Source: Eupeodes corollae (Eukaryota; Arthropoda; Insecta; Diptera; Syrphidae). From it: a DNA stretch of 64,000 nt. The DNA is taken from positions 195,345,174-195,409,173 of the forward strand of contig NC_079147.1 in the NCBI RefSeq assembly GCF_945859685.1, given 5' to 3'. Numbering within the stretch: the stretch's first letter is position 1; the number at the start of each line of letters is the position of its first letter. Shown piece by piece: positions 21,384 to 32,488 of this stretch. Position numbers and translations under genes: made by a program. Under the pieces are notes generated by a model, which saw only the letters and a list, made by a program, of their open reading frames with translations, did no database searches and had not been told where the DNA came from.

Positions 21384-23385
21384 ATATTATTGACACTAAT
21401 CAACGAACCGCCACTGTTTACAAATATGTTTGTCAATATTTTGAAATTTCCTCTTCTAAATTTATCTACTTCCATAATAATTATTCCAAAAGAATAAACA
21501 ATAACATTTTTATCAAATTTTAAAAAAGTAGCTATACCTAAGAAACTAAAATCACTATAATGTACTCTCGTATCTATTAATTTGCTTCAACTTTCCAGAC
21601 TTAGAAAAAAGTATGTTTCTTTTTGAGTTTTTCGTGATAATAAATTCCTTGTCACGCCCTCCCCGTCTTTTTGCCTCTAAACCTCATTCTATGACTCTCG
21701 GTGTTGAGGTTTGTTGTTGTTATTTCAATTTCAATGTCTTGAACATTTGCATTTTGTGTATAATTATCAAGTTTGGTTCGTATATATAAATACTTATAAG
21801 TCTTATCGCCTCGTGCTCTATTCTCCCACAAATTAAAAGAAGTAAAAAAACAAGCTAAGATTTCTACTGCTACTGGTGTTGCTGTATACTGAAGAGGCCT
21901 TGAACGTCCTTGGAATGAAATTAATTCCACCCATATCCAAGCCTAACAACATATACACATTCTGATTCTTTTCCATCAGCAGCGTCTTCACCTTCATCCA
22001 CCATCTTTTCTTCTACTTACCTTATTAACTTTTCCGCACGATGTTCATTCGAAGTCTGAAAGTTAAGAAGGAAAAAAATTAAAAATTAATGAATGTATAC
22101 ATTTTTATTTCTTCGAATTAAAAGTTTAATGTTAAAAATTTTATAGATTCTTATGATTGTTTATGTTTATTTTTTTCTTATCTTATTAACAAATTGTAGT
22201 AATAATAACAATAAATGAGTTTCCGTAAAATTTGAAAGTAAAACAAATTTTATGGCAATTAATATATTAATGGTGTTCATTTGGTTCTCAATTAGATATT
22301 ATTGAACTCATTTAGGTAGGCAGGTCTATTAAAGGTATACAATCGGACCTGAGATAAATATTTAACTTCGATCTTTATTGAACAAAAAATAAAAATAAAC
22401 ATAATGTGCAAACATTCATATATACTTCAAGAAACGATGACGTTAATGATTGTTATAATCAAGATTACGTGGTCTTGAGATCGAGGACTACCCATAAATT
22501 TGTATATTACATTATGTATATTCATGTAAATATGAGTTTGTGTATTTGATATATGTATATGAAAATATTATAGGAAATTAACATCGTGTGTCGTTCCGGT
22601 AAATTACATTGGAAAAAAATAAAATGCAACGCTTAATTTGACATAAGTGATTTATTAAGCTTGAAATGTTGTTTTCTAGAATGTAGGTGTTTACCAGCTT
22701 AGAAAGTGCACAGAGGGAGTTTTATATTTGAATTCTAAATTTGTAGGTACATTAAAGCGGTAGCTGTAATTTTAAGGAAATGAACCTATTTAATAAAACT
22801 GTGTGCTACATTTTCAATGTACAATGATTTTAAAGTGACCTAGAAAATTTTCAAATGCTCTTAGCTTTCGAAAATATAGATTTTTTAATATTTGTTTGTT
22901 TTTTATTAATTGCATATTATTTACGCTTTTTGAACTTTGATGGCAGTTTTAGGCAATGGTTTTTATTTACTACCTCTACTATTACAGAATTCGTCGAAGT
23001 AGCTTAAATCATAGTTTTAACTGCTTTCCAATTTTTTGTTTCATTAGAAAACTCTATTAATGAAAGTTGAACGAATGTCGGTAATATTCCCTGCACTAGC
23101 GACATTTTGTTGAACTTGTTTGGTATTACTGAAATCGCAAAACTTTGGCAGTCTATACAATTTCGATAATCTGTCATTCGAGATAATTTCAAGACAAATG
23201 TGAAACTAATTTTTAGTAAAACAAAAACAAAATAATAGTAAACAATAGAAATCACAAAAATAATATATAAAAGGTTTCAATATTTATTTTTAAACGTTTT
23301 TAGCAGATTGGTCTCTTCAACTAAAAAGAAGTATACTAAAGAATTCATCTTTTGTTTACTTTCAAAATTAGTACATTAAAAATAA
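21384..23385. other. AT-rich DNA, mostly unassigned
   Basis: No transposon is recognised. The one notable signal is a candidate 35-nt exon on the minus strand at 22021-22055 (separate entry). Open frames here are short and show no known domain. Confidence 0.35.
22021..22055 (-). other. Candidate 35-nt micro-exon
   Basis: Read on the minus strand, a pyrimidine-rich tract ending ccttcttaactttcag is followed by 35 bases starting acttcgaatg and ending ttaataag, and then by gtaagtag. Both borders fit consensus splice sites (CAG acceptor, AAG|GTAAGT donor). One frame is open through the 35 bases (TSNEHRAEKLI). The length is not a multiple of three. Matches this good can occur by chance in 64 kb, so the call rests on two strong sites a micro-exon apart. 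Confidence 0.3.
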
Positions 23386-23590
23386 TCATCATCACTTTTT
23401 GTTCCTTTATTTTTTTGTATATTGAATTATTTGACATTTAGATGTCAAAAATTGACAACGTCGATAAGTATGTTTTTAAATGATAAAGTAGTTCTAGAAA
23501 TTGACAATGTAAACTTCATCCGGCGAGTTTCATAATTAAGTGTTTCCACGAAATCAAAAGGTCAGTGGCTAGAATTCTGGAATTGACATT
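23386..23590. repeat. Dispersed repeat, copy 1 (partner at 51680-51870)
   Basis: It shares with 51680-51870 the words gacatttagatgtca, ttgacaacg/atgacaacggcgat, aaatgataaagtagt, and attcggcga or a variant, in the same order over about 200 bp. It is non-coding. Neither copy shows TIRs, so the class is unknown. Confidence 0.55.
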
Positions 23591-23599
23591 TCTATTTTA

Positions 23600-24850
23600 T
23601 GAGTTCTCTTTATCGTTTTTCAGAGTATGGAGGGGTACAGAGTCTGTGATAGCCCACACACTATTGATCTGCCTACAGTATGTTTAAAAGTACGAGTGCA
23701 GTGGTAAAGTTCTTCGGATGCAGTGCTGTATTCGTTTTGCGTATTCGGGTCATTGTCTTGCTGGAATACAAAACCTTCACCGATTAATTGGAGTCCAGAT
23801 ACCAAAATGTGGTCTTCCAATATCGTTTTATAGACTTCTTTATCTTTTCTTCCGATCACTCGTGTTAGGACTCCTACTCCATCGAAGGAAAAACTTCCCC
23901 CCACACCATTACTCAACCGCTTCCATGTTTTACAGTTGGGACCAAACAGTCTGGTAGCATCTTCTGTTCAGCACTGCGCGTGACGTACACTCTGCGATTT
24001 GAGCCAAATATCTCAAACTTGGACTCATCGCTCCATAAGACTCTGTTGAAGTCTTCATCTGTCCAATCCTTATGGGTTTTGGCCCATTCCAACCGTTTGA
24101 TTTTGTTTTGGGGTCGTAGAAGTGGTTTCCGCACAGCAACGTACCCAAAAAGCATGCCTTAACCTTCGTTTTATCGTTGATACAGATAATGATTCTTCCC
24201 AGATTTCATTGATCTGGTGCTGTTTTCTTCCTAGAACGCTTGCTTATGATGATGATATGCAGATCTTCGGTTTTCGTCGTAACTCTAGGTCGTCCTGACC
24301 TCGGTTTATCCTTAAAACCACCGGTACTAGAGTAACGCTGTATGATCCTGTGAAATGCTCCTTTGGATATCTTCAATTTTGTGGCGATTTCTCTTTGCGA
24401 ATAGCCTTCTTCAATAAGGGTCATAATCGCAGATCAAGTTTCAATGGTTAAATATTTAACTTTTCCCATAATGCGCACTTTGTTTACTGGAAAAGATCAC
24501 AGTCTCAAATAAATTTAAATTGGACCAAACCAAGCATTATATACAAAATCCTGAATATGTAGGTATGCAAATTTTACATTTTTTACCCTTTAATATTACC
24601 CCAGTCATAAAAAAATTCTGAATTGAATGTAAAATTTCATACAAAATAAAAACTTTAGGAAATCGAAATAGAAGCCAAAAACCCAATACTGTTTTTTTTC
24701 ACAAAATTCCTCATAATTTACTTGCACCTTTTATGAATGGTCTAAGTTAACAATGCAGGTAAAAAAATCCTATATTCATTCATAAACCCAAGCGCCAGGT
24801 ACAAATAAAGAAACCCTTTGAAGGTGGTCTCAAACTTTTGACCGGTAGTG
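23600..24850 (-). mobile_element. Tc1-like transposon, frameshifted, one TIR found
   Basis: The minus-strand transposase starts near 24470 (MGKVKYLT). A helix-turn-helix follows at 24424-24206 (YSQREIATKLKISKGAFHRI, then GRPRVTTKTED). The first catalytic aspartate is in DEDFNRVLWSDESKFEIFG (23913-24155 frame), and the second is in GFVFQQDNDP, residue 54 of the 23620-23916 frame, after a shift. The third acidic residue is not recognisable. The right TIR reads on the minus strand cactaccggtcaaaagtttg, ending at 24850 next to TA. No matching left TIR was found, so the 3' end is lost. Confidence 0.8.
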
Positions 24851-24852
24851 TA

Positions 24853-27080
24853 TGTAATGGATCGTTATTAGTACTCGTACAAATCTGTTTTGGAACAAAA
24901 TTTGAAAGCATCAGATAATGCTCTAATTCTTGGTTAAAGTTGTATTTTTCAGGAAAACAAAAATACAAATCAAAGGGCTCATATTCAAGATTAACTTCGA
25001 TATCAAGCTTAACTTTTAATCTACTTACAGCCACAAAGCTTGAACTTGTAATTGAGCAAGGATAAAAGAATTTGTATTGGAAGATCTAAACAAAAACGAA
25101 AAAGGCTAGAAGAGAAATGGCATAACATTGGTTTTGTTGAAGTCGAAAATGTAGTTTTTTCGATACTAAGATGATTACAGACTTTTTCGATGAATTTTCG
25201 AAAATATTGATTTTCATCTACTGTAGTAAAAATATAGATTTTGTAAGGTTTTTGGTCCAAAAATGTTGACGTTTTTAAGAAAAGTGATGTTTTTTGTTGC
25301 AATGTTAACAAAACAGACTGTGTTAACGTAACTACACCATCAAACTTATTTGTAACTGGTTTTAAGCTAGACTTTTTCGGCTAAAGTATTACTTCACCTA
25401 TCCTGTACTGAGAAAAAAATTTGTAGTTATATTGATAATCGACAGTTGTGAATAGAAAATGTTCATATTGATTACAATAATTGTTTATATTATAACAAAC
25501 ATTTTACAATTGTTAATTCATGACTGTCAAGACGAACGTTCTTTTTCGATTATCATGTGCAAATACTTTTTTCACAAAATTGTTGTCTTCATAATTAAAT
25601 TTTTAAAATGAATATCCTTATTTTGAAGTATAACCATTTTGTTGTTAAAGTATTGTACATTTTTTAATAATATGAAAATCATCAAAAGTCGGAATTTTCG
25701 TTTCCAACGTGATAATCCAACTTTTGATATAATCTAAACAAAAATAGATAAAATAAGTTTTTACTTTTAAAATGTCGCGATTATTTTGTATGACAATAAG
25801 TACTTTGCATTCGTTGCAATAATTATATAGTTTTCGATTTAAAAAACACGAAAAATATTGATTTATATTAGAAATGTAGTTTATTACTTAGATAACTACT
25901 ATTTGAACAAATGAGTTCAATAAGTTTGCCCTTACTGTAGCACCCATAAGAACAATTTTTATGTAAAACAATTCTTCCAATATTCTATAGAGGTCATAAA
26001 CGTATTCAATATAAAAAATTACATTTTTCAATTTTTTAAAGAGGTGGTGTTTTTAGGCTATTTAAAATGACAACCTTAGATAATCAATATGTAAATCAAA
26101 ATTGGAAACAAAAATACTGGTTTTTGAAAATAGTCATATTGACAATCTAAATTATAAGATGAGTTTTGCAACCAATTTTAGTGAAATGGAAAGGATCTTT
26201 ACCAAAATTCGTACCCGAACAATTTTTGCGCAATTAGCAGAAAACAAATTAAAGTTCAAAAACATATAAGCACATACTACATTTAAAACATCATTTTAAA
26301 ATAACATAAAGTGAACTAGAGCCTAGTGACTTAAAATTTCCAAATACATATTCAAATGTTATGTTTTCAGGGATAGAAAGGACCTACGGTTTTTGACATA
26401 TATAATTTTTTTTGTAATTTGTCCTTTAAAATATATTTGGCATGTTTTGTAGTGCTTATAAATACAAGTTTAAGATTGGAATTTCGTTAAAAAAATATTG
26501 ACCTTTCTTTAAATATCGAATTAAAAAAAATGTGTTTAAAACCTGAATTAAAAAAACTTATATAAAGCCCAAATTTAAATAAAATAAATCACATATATGT
26601 ATATTTGAACAAGTCTTTTACTGTATAGCCTCATTATATTTCTGACGAAATCACACACACAAATGGTTAAAAGATGTAGCTTATTCCTTTGAGATTTTTG
26701 ACACTCTTCTACATTGCAAGCATTGATTTTTCAAAGGACCTTTAAACTAAAAAAAAATCAAAAATAATAATTATTCGTCATTGAAAATTAGTGCTAAAAG
26801 TTGCGTTTCACACTCGTTTCGGGTGCTTTAAAAGTTTTTAAAGAATCGTCTCATCTCGAGAAAGAAGATACCAGAGCCCTATTCTACCAAACTCTTATCA
26901 ATCACTTCTTTACTTTGGAAAATAAAATAATATCCTGCACGTTTAATTGCAAAATTTGCAGAGTGAAAATTGTATTTTTCAGAAATTTGTTGGAAAAGTG
27001 AAAAAAAGTGTTTCACCAATTTGAAATTAATTCGTATTTTGAAAAGTTTCAAAGTAAATCTTAGATTATGTTAGTGATTC
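24853..27080. other. AT-rich DNA, mostly unassigned
   Basis: No gene or element is recognised. The part at about 25405-25560 (gagaaaaaaatttgtagtta, then tattgataatcgacagttgt and later tcatattgattac) resembles the edge and unit words of the tandem array at 59290-59790. It could be a distant single copy. Confidence 0.3.
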
Positions 27081-27084
27081 AATA

Positions 27085-27370
27085 TACCTATATCACGGTA
27101 CCGCCAACACATCCACCTGCATAAGAAAATAATTCTTGAGAAACAAAATTCCGAGGCTATGTCTGAACAATTTTGTGCCCAAAAATGGTGTTAGAGAGAA
27201 ATTCATCATTGATAATATTTGGCATTCGATCAACTACTCTAAATAAGGTTGCTTTGCTTATTCCTTGCATAGATGCAACACCGTAACATTGGGTTCCATT
27301 CCCAGCCCAATTTAGTAAACGCAAAAGTGGTTTCAAGGGACTTAAGCACATATTCATTTGGCTATTGAAT
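27085..27370 (-). mobile_element. PIF/Harbinger transposase fragment
   Basis: The minus-strand frame reads LLRLLNWAGNGTQCYGVASMQGISKATLFRVVDRMPNIIND, typical of the helix-turn-helix region of HARBI1-like transposases (L..LNWLGNG…GVSKATV…). After one stop it continues to SYAGGCVGGTVI, which corresponds to the first catalytic motif, normally GCVDGTHI. The catalytic D is replaced by G. The rest of the enzyme is missing. Family role: cut-and-paste transposition at three-base targets. Confidence 0.6.
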
Positions 27371-27484
27371 TGTAGTTTATTTTAGACAACACATTTTTTT
27401 CGAAATATCATTTCCGTTATGGAAGTTAGATATAAGTTTCACTATTCTTTGTCGCTATTAACTAACTTCTTCGTATTTAAATAT

Positions 27485-27830
27485 TCTTCAAAATTGTTCC
27501 TTTTTAACTTCCCATAGGATAGCATAGGATAGTCGGTCCGATTTGTCGAATTGAAAATGTTGACATTTCTCGACGTTTCAAGGTTCCTAGAGTCGAAATA
27601 AAAGAATTTTAGAGAGATGTATGTGTGTGAGTGTATGTAGCTTCGTACGTCCGTACCATACGTTAGCGAAGATTTTTTTCGTAGTCCATAGCTCAAGAAC
27701 CAGTAAATGACTTTGACTCCAAATGAATTTTGTTATACAGATTATAAAGCAGAAAGCACTCTAACAAAATTGAGTGGGTGGTTTTTTTATCATAGCAATT
27801 AAAAAAAAAAGTTGAAAATGTTGGTTAACG
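27485..27830. repeat. Probable dispersed repeat, class unknown
   Basis: The text aacttcccataggatagcat, then gacatttctcgacgtttcaa and cgtccataccat-like inversions, then agctcaagaaccag and ggtggttttttta, resembles a widely dispersed non-coding repeat of insect genomes as I remember it. Only one copy is in this window, so repetition is not shown here. It has no coding potential. Confidence 0.3.
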
Positions 27831-28980
27831 CAATATATTTGAGGATCCAATAACGCTAGCGACTTGAACTAAATTTTATATTATATACTGTAACGTGATA
27901 TCAAGTTTTTTTTTTATAAATGAAAAAAAAACTGAAAAAAAATGTCACCTCGAAAATTGTACGTACAAAACAATGATTTTATCTCCAAAATAATTTCATG
28001 CAACGAAGAATAACGTTTTTGACATCTAGTAAAATTTTGAAAAAAAAAAATCAAATTGACAGTTCTTTTTACAAAAAATAAAAATGGGTTTTCCCCTTAA
28101 AATCCCTTTAACAAAAATAGATTTTGAAATTAAACTATTTCAGAATATGCAAAATATTGTTGGTAGTTTTAAAATTTTCCAAATTTAATTGACAATTTTA
28201 ACCCGAAAACCTACAAACCTTTAAAGCAAGACAAATCGATAGACAGGATGGGAACTTATTACTATGGGTTATATTCCAGTCTCTTTTTTGTAAACTATTT
28301 TACAAAAGCTTTTCAAAAGAAACAATTTTGTTTGCTTTAAAATGTCAAATTCCATTGAATGATGGCTACGATGTCGATAGATTAAAAAACCTCTAAAAAA
28401 GCAGTTCTTTTTTAAGTTGAGATGATTCAATGCATTAACCGCTAAATTCAAAATTCACGTTCTTTTTCGTCAAAATTAAAAAAAAAAAGTTGCAAAGTGT
28501 TAACTTTTTGAGTTTGGTGAAACGTATTATGCAAAGTTTCAAAGTAAAAAGTGTAAAATCGGATTTAAGCATAAGCTTCAAAATAAAACAGTGTTAAAAT
28601 CTAAAAACAAACAAAAATCAATGTTAATTGTTTAAAGTTGGACAGTTTCGTCACATAAAAACAATGTTTTAAGACATTAATTTATGTTCGGGATATTTGT
28701 TTTTTTTCCTCTTGAATCGTCTCCATTTCCGCTGAATTCGCATTTAAAAGAAAAACAACTTTTTAATTTATATTCTTAAAATAACTCTATTTTGCATCGT
28801 AAGAAAAAAACAGAATTCTTTTTGTTAAAGTTCTCCGGATGATTGCAATTCACTTAAATTTCTTGCTGTGCATAACAATCCTTCCCACCTACTCTCAGCT
28901 CCTTCTACACTATACACGATTTGCACTTAAGAAAATTAAATAAAAAATGAAAAACATATAAATAAAAATAAGAATCCACC
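27831..28980. other. AT-rich unassigned DNA
   Basis: Nothing recognisable was found apart from A/T runs. Confidence 0.4.
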
Positions 28981-28984
28981 TCAA

Positions 28985-29560
28985 TTCCAAGATCATTGTC
29001 TTTTTAACCACAACCAACTCCGCGCCGCGCCGGTGAACCAAGAAATATGTTTGTTTGCGTTTCTCAACTCTAAAAATAAATTGAAATTGAAAATTACCTC
29101 AAAACACGCATCAGGTATGGAGGAATTTGCTTAATCGCTGCGCATCATCAAAACATCAGCTGATGCTCGACAATAATTCTGATGGGGTAACGACGACGAG
29201 CGACGGTAATGGTGACTCTGACTGTGACTGTGACGAAAACGACACCAAAAAGTCCTTCAAAATCTCATAAAATAAAAACTCGCGCAACCGAAAAACCGGC
29301 ATCCATCAACTTGAACTTGCTTTTCGTATTTTTATTTTATTTTGATTCTGTACTTTTAATTAACAGTCGCATGTGAATCTAAACGAATCGAGGTTTTATC
29401 TTTCGAAAAATATCATTTTCGTGAATTCATCATCATTTTCATTTTATTTTCGTTGTTGGTTTAGCCATTTTTTTCAGTTTTTTTAGGTGACGAACATGGA
29501 ACGTCTCGAAGTCTTCGTCTCCGTTCGCCGTTGTCATTTATTTGCGTTCATTAAGTGAAG
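28985..29560 (-). other. GC-richer, transposon-free block; possible non-coding first exon
   Basis: This stretch is clearly richer in GC than its surroundings, with gcgccgcgccgg at 29021-29032 and repeated gtgactctgactgtgactgt near 29212-29235, and it has no transposon motif. On the minus strand a donor-like gag|gtaatt lies at 29098. Upstream sequence on that strand is made of short stop-rich frames, as a 5' untranslated exon would be. The minus orientation agrees with the micro-exon candidate at 22021-22055. This is weak inference. Confidence 0.25.
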
Positions 29561-30263
29561 TACTTTTTTTAATTAGCAAAAATTCCGAAGAACATTAAAT
29601 ACATTTTTATTTTTCGTTTTTCTTTCATTTTTGGAAGGGATTTTTCTTGGAAGCGAATATTCGACTGTGGGACTGGGACTTCCACTTGGACTTGGACTGG
29701 GGGGACCTGATTTTTGTCTGTCATTAGTGCGATGAGAATCTTCCTTCTTACACAATATTGCGCATTGCGGTTTTTGGGGATTGCCATTTTTCGTATGGTC
29801 TTGCACAAGTCAAGTGCGTGGCCTAAAATGAAGATTGTTTTCCATGCTTTCATAAATAATGATGTTAAGACAAAACAAAAAGAAAAAAATTGTTTGCAGG
29901 AAGTGGTAATGGTAAGTGTTGTGGTTAATTTACATTGCTGAAGAGGGTCATTGATGCCACAAGAGCCAGTTATTGGGACTTGAGAGAAGGTTGTACAAGT
30001 ATAATTAAATAATTATGTATTATACATTTTTGATTTTTCTATTATATTTACTTAACCTTTTTAAAAGGTGAACTGGGGGACATCATATCAATCATTATAT
30101 TATTTTTTTAAATCTCATTTTGTACTTAAAAATTATTAATATTAAGAGGTTGGACTTTGGAGAACCACTCAAGAGCTTTTCTAAAGAAGAATTTGGCCAA
30201 AAGAAATCATATAACCTTATTTAGTTTGAAAATTCCAAGTAAAGGCTTTAAAATGTTGGTATA
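29561..30263. other. Unassigned DNA
   Basis: No supported feature. Short open frames on both strands around 29570-29940 overlap each other and show no domain. Confidence 0.4.
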
Positions 30264-31746
30264 ACAGGGGCTCTTTTTAGGGCATAGGACTTTAACTTGT
30301 CAATATTATTTTAACTGGTTTTGTTCTTTTAGGTAGAAATGGCGATCTCAAGGCAACCTAGCCTGAGATCCAATTAGCGCTGTAGTACGCCGTTTTGATC
30401 TTTTAGAAATTTGTATTAACCATTTTCGATTTATTGACAGAACGTTCTGAATTGATTGTTAGGGAAATTAAGTTAGTGGCGGATCTTATAGAAAAGTCTT
30501 TTAGGAAAATGACTTAGGGCTTAAGGTACACAATAGTTGAGCACAGGATTAGGAGATCGGTCGAAATGGTTAAACATTATTATACTGTTTTTCCAGTCAT
30601 GCAGAAACCTACATATGGAATAGTGAAAAAGAGGAGAATATAGACCTGCAGCACTCTTCTACCTGCGTTGCGACTTAACGCAGTGGCGATCCAATTACCT
30701 CAGAGGAAGCTGTGGACTACTCTGAATAATGCTTATTATCCGGTCCGTTGAAAGACAGCTATGGTACATTTTTTCAAGAAAAAGGAAAACTCCAATCCGG
30801 CGAATCTCCGATCGATAAGTCCTCTGCCGAGTATCAGTAAGGTATTCGAGAAGGTTATAAATAGAGCTGTATGGAGCCTTAAGGGATACGAGAAAGAACT
30901 GGAAAAATCTAGTGATCGTTGCACCAAATCGATGTTAGAAGTAGGAGGTATTGAGGGATCGACAAGTGCGTATTCGTCTCCAATACTTTTAGTACAAAAG
31001 AAGAACGGCTCCTATAGGTCCTGTGTAGGCCTCTAGGAAGATGAATAAAAACACAGATGGGGATTCTTATCCACTTTCTTATACAATTTTTTCGAGAGGA
31101 TAGGTTTTTGTCTGAGCTCTGGAAATTATATCAGCTTATAGGCAGACTCCTATTGAAAAGGAATCAAAGCCGTGTACTGCCTTCACGGTGCTTGGGAGAG
31201 GTGTTTTTCAATTAAGAAGAATGTCTTTTGGGGGTTTTTAGTCACCTGCGACTTGGAAGAGATTTTTGACACAATTTCTTCTGACGATCTTGAGCAATTT
31301 GTCTTCTTCTATTAAGACGACATTATCATCGTTGCAAATAATTTCGAAAACCATCTCGAAATTCTAAATGAGGTGCTGAATGAAGCCAGTCTGAAAGTCA
31401 GTAGGTAAATATGGTTGAATGGATACGTCAAAAAACAATAGTTCTTTAGTTGGAGTCATGATTATCCTGAATTGGCCTCTAAGATAGTTCTAACTACTTT
31501 CTATGGGAATATGTGAAGTCACAAGCATATGCTGATAATTAGCCAAAAGCGATTGACCACTTGTAGGAAAACATTCGAAGCGTTATAAAGGTCAATCATT
31601 TTGAAAAAAAGGCATACAAATTAAATTTCCAGGCAAGATGACTCCATCCGAGCCAGCCAGTTTTGAATAAAGTTAACTTGATGTCAATCGAAACAAAGTT
31701 CTTTTTTTTAATGTTTCAAAATTGTATACCTCTTAAAAACACCTTT
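30264..31746 (+). mobile_element. Mariner element carrying a gypsy pol fragment, copy 1
   Basis: The left end (acaggggctctttttagggc) and the right end, read inverted (aaggtgtttttaagaggtat), resemble the mariner TIRs at 32489-33795. Inside are a mariner transposase N-terminal stretch (30400-30450), gypsy-type polymerase (VKHYYTVFPVMQKPTYG at 30570-30620; AYSSPILLVQKKNGSYRSCV at 30970-31030; Y-stop-DDIIIVANNFENHLEIL at 31308-31370) and mariner transposase again (gttgaatggatacgtca at 31413, then YFLWEYVKSQAYAD). The RT active site YxDD has a stop at x. A Jockey-type fragment (30700-30900) interrupts the gypsy part in this copy only. Inactive. Confidence 0.65.
30761..31036 (+). pseudogene. Chimeric open frame: Jockey RT fused to gypsy RT
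   Basis: The first half reads MVHFFKKKENSNPANLRSIS and PLPSISKVFEKVINRAVW, the finger region of Jockey-type reverse transcriptase. The second half reads MLEVGGIEGSTSAYSSPILL then VQKKNGSYRSCVGL, the start of a gypsy-type reverse transcriptase. The junction lies near 30905-30930. The companion copy at 32489-33795 has the gypsy part without the Jockey piece, so the fusion came from a later insertion. I do not propose a function. Confidence 0.6.
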
Positions 31747-32002
31747 TCTTTAATTTGATCTTTTAAATTCTGACTGGAAAGTGCGTTGTGAGTCTATTGC
31801 GATACATTTTTTTTTAAAGAGGACAGAACTTTAATATTCACAAATGATGACAAAATTAAAATGACCAGTTTATTTTATATATTTAAAATCACATTTTTAA
31901 AATATCTAAGGATTAAGAAAAGAAGTATCAAATTATTTTTCCTTCTAATATAATTTTTTCTTGAAATTTAATTTAATAAAATCCAAAATTGTATACCCTA
32001 TA

Positions 32003-32450
32003 AATAGGGTTTTCCAAAAAGAGACTTCATTTTAAAAAACCAGTTATTTAGGCAGCTTTTTACTTATAACATTTAGCAATAAAAACTACTTCAATACCAG
32101 AACTTGAACAAAAATGCATTGAAATGCTTAAAATTCATTATAAAAATAGTAAACATTTTTTCAGTCATACAATAGAACTTTTGGGTTGGGTTGAAGTTCG
32201 AATTAGTAGATTTGGTGCAAAGTTTGGAATGTTTGGTTAAGTTAGTGATTTGAAAACTCGAAACCGTATGCTGCAGCAGTTCGTATTGATCTTAAGAATA
32301 AGGCATTCCAATCTTCGCTGATTCGGTCGTTAAAATGAATCAAGATGATCCTGATCGTCAGCGATGATGCTCATCAGAAAATCTAAGACTGATTGTTTAA
32401 TAGTCTCTCCATTAAACTGGTCGACTATGATATTACTTTTTAAAATTCGG
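32003..32450 (+). mobile_element. Second mariner family, 5' end only
   Basis: It starts aatagggttttccaaaaaga after TA and aligns over about 450 bp with the 5' end of the element at 34009-37033. Shared words include ttatttaggcagctttttac and aataaaaactac. The helix-turn-helix region gives ISRFGAKFGMFG-VSDLKTRNR. It stops where the second composite block begins, consistent with a duplication breakpoint near 32450-32489. Confidence 0.55.
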
Positions 32451-32488
32451 AAAAACACTTAGGTACGTATTAAGGGTACATACATATA

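Noticed and set aside
27442..27696. 84-residue minus-strand protein
   Set aside because: It overlaps a probable non-coding dispersed repeat and has no recognisable domain.
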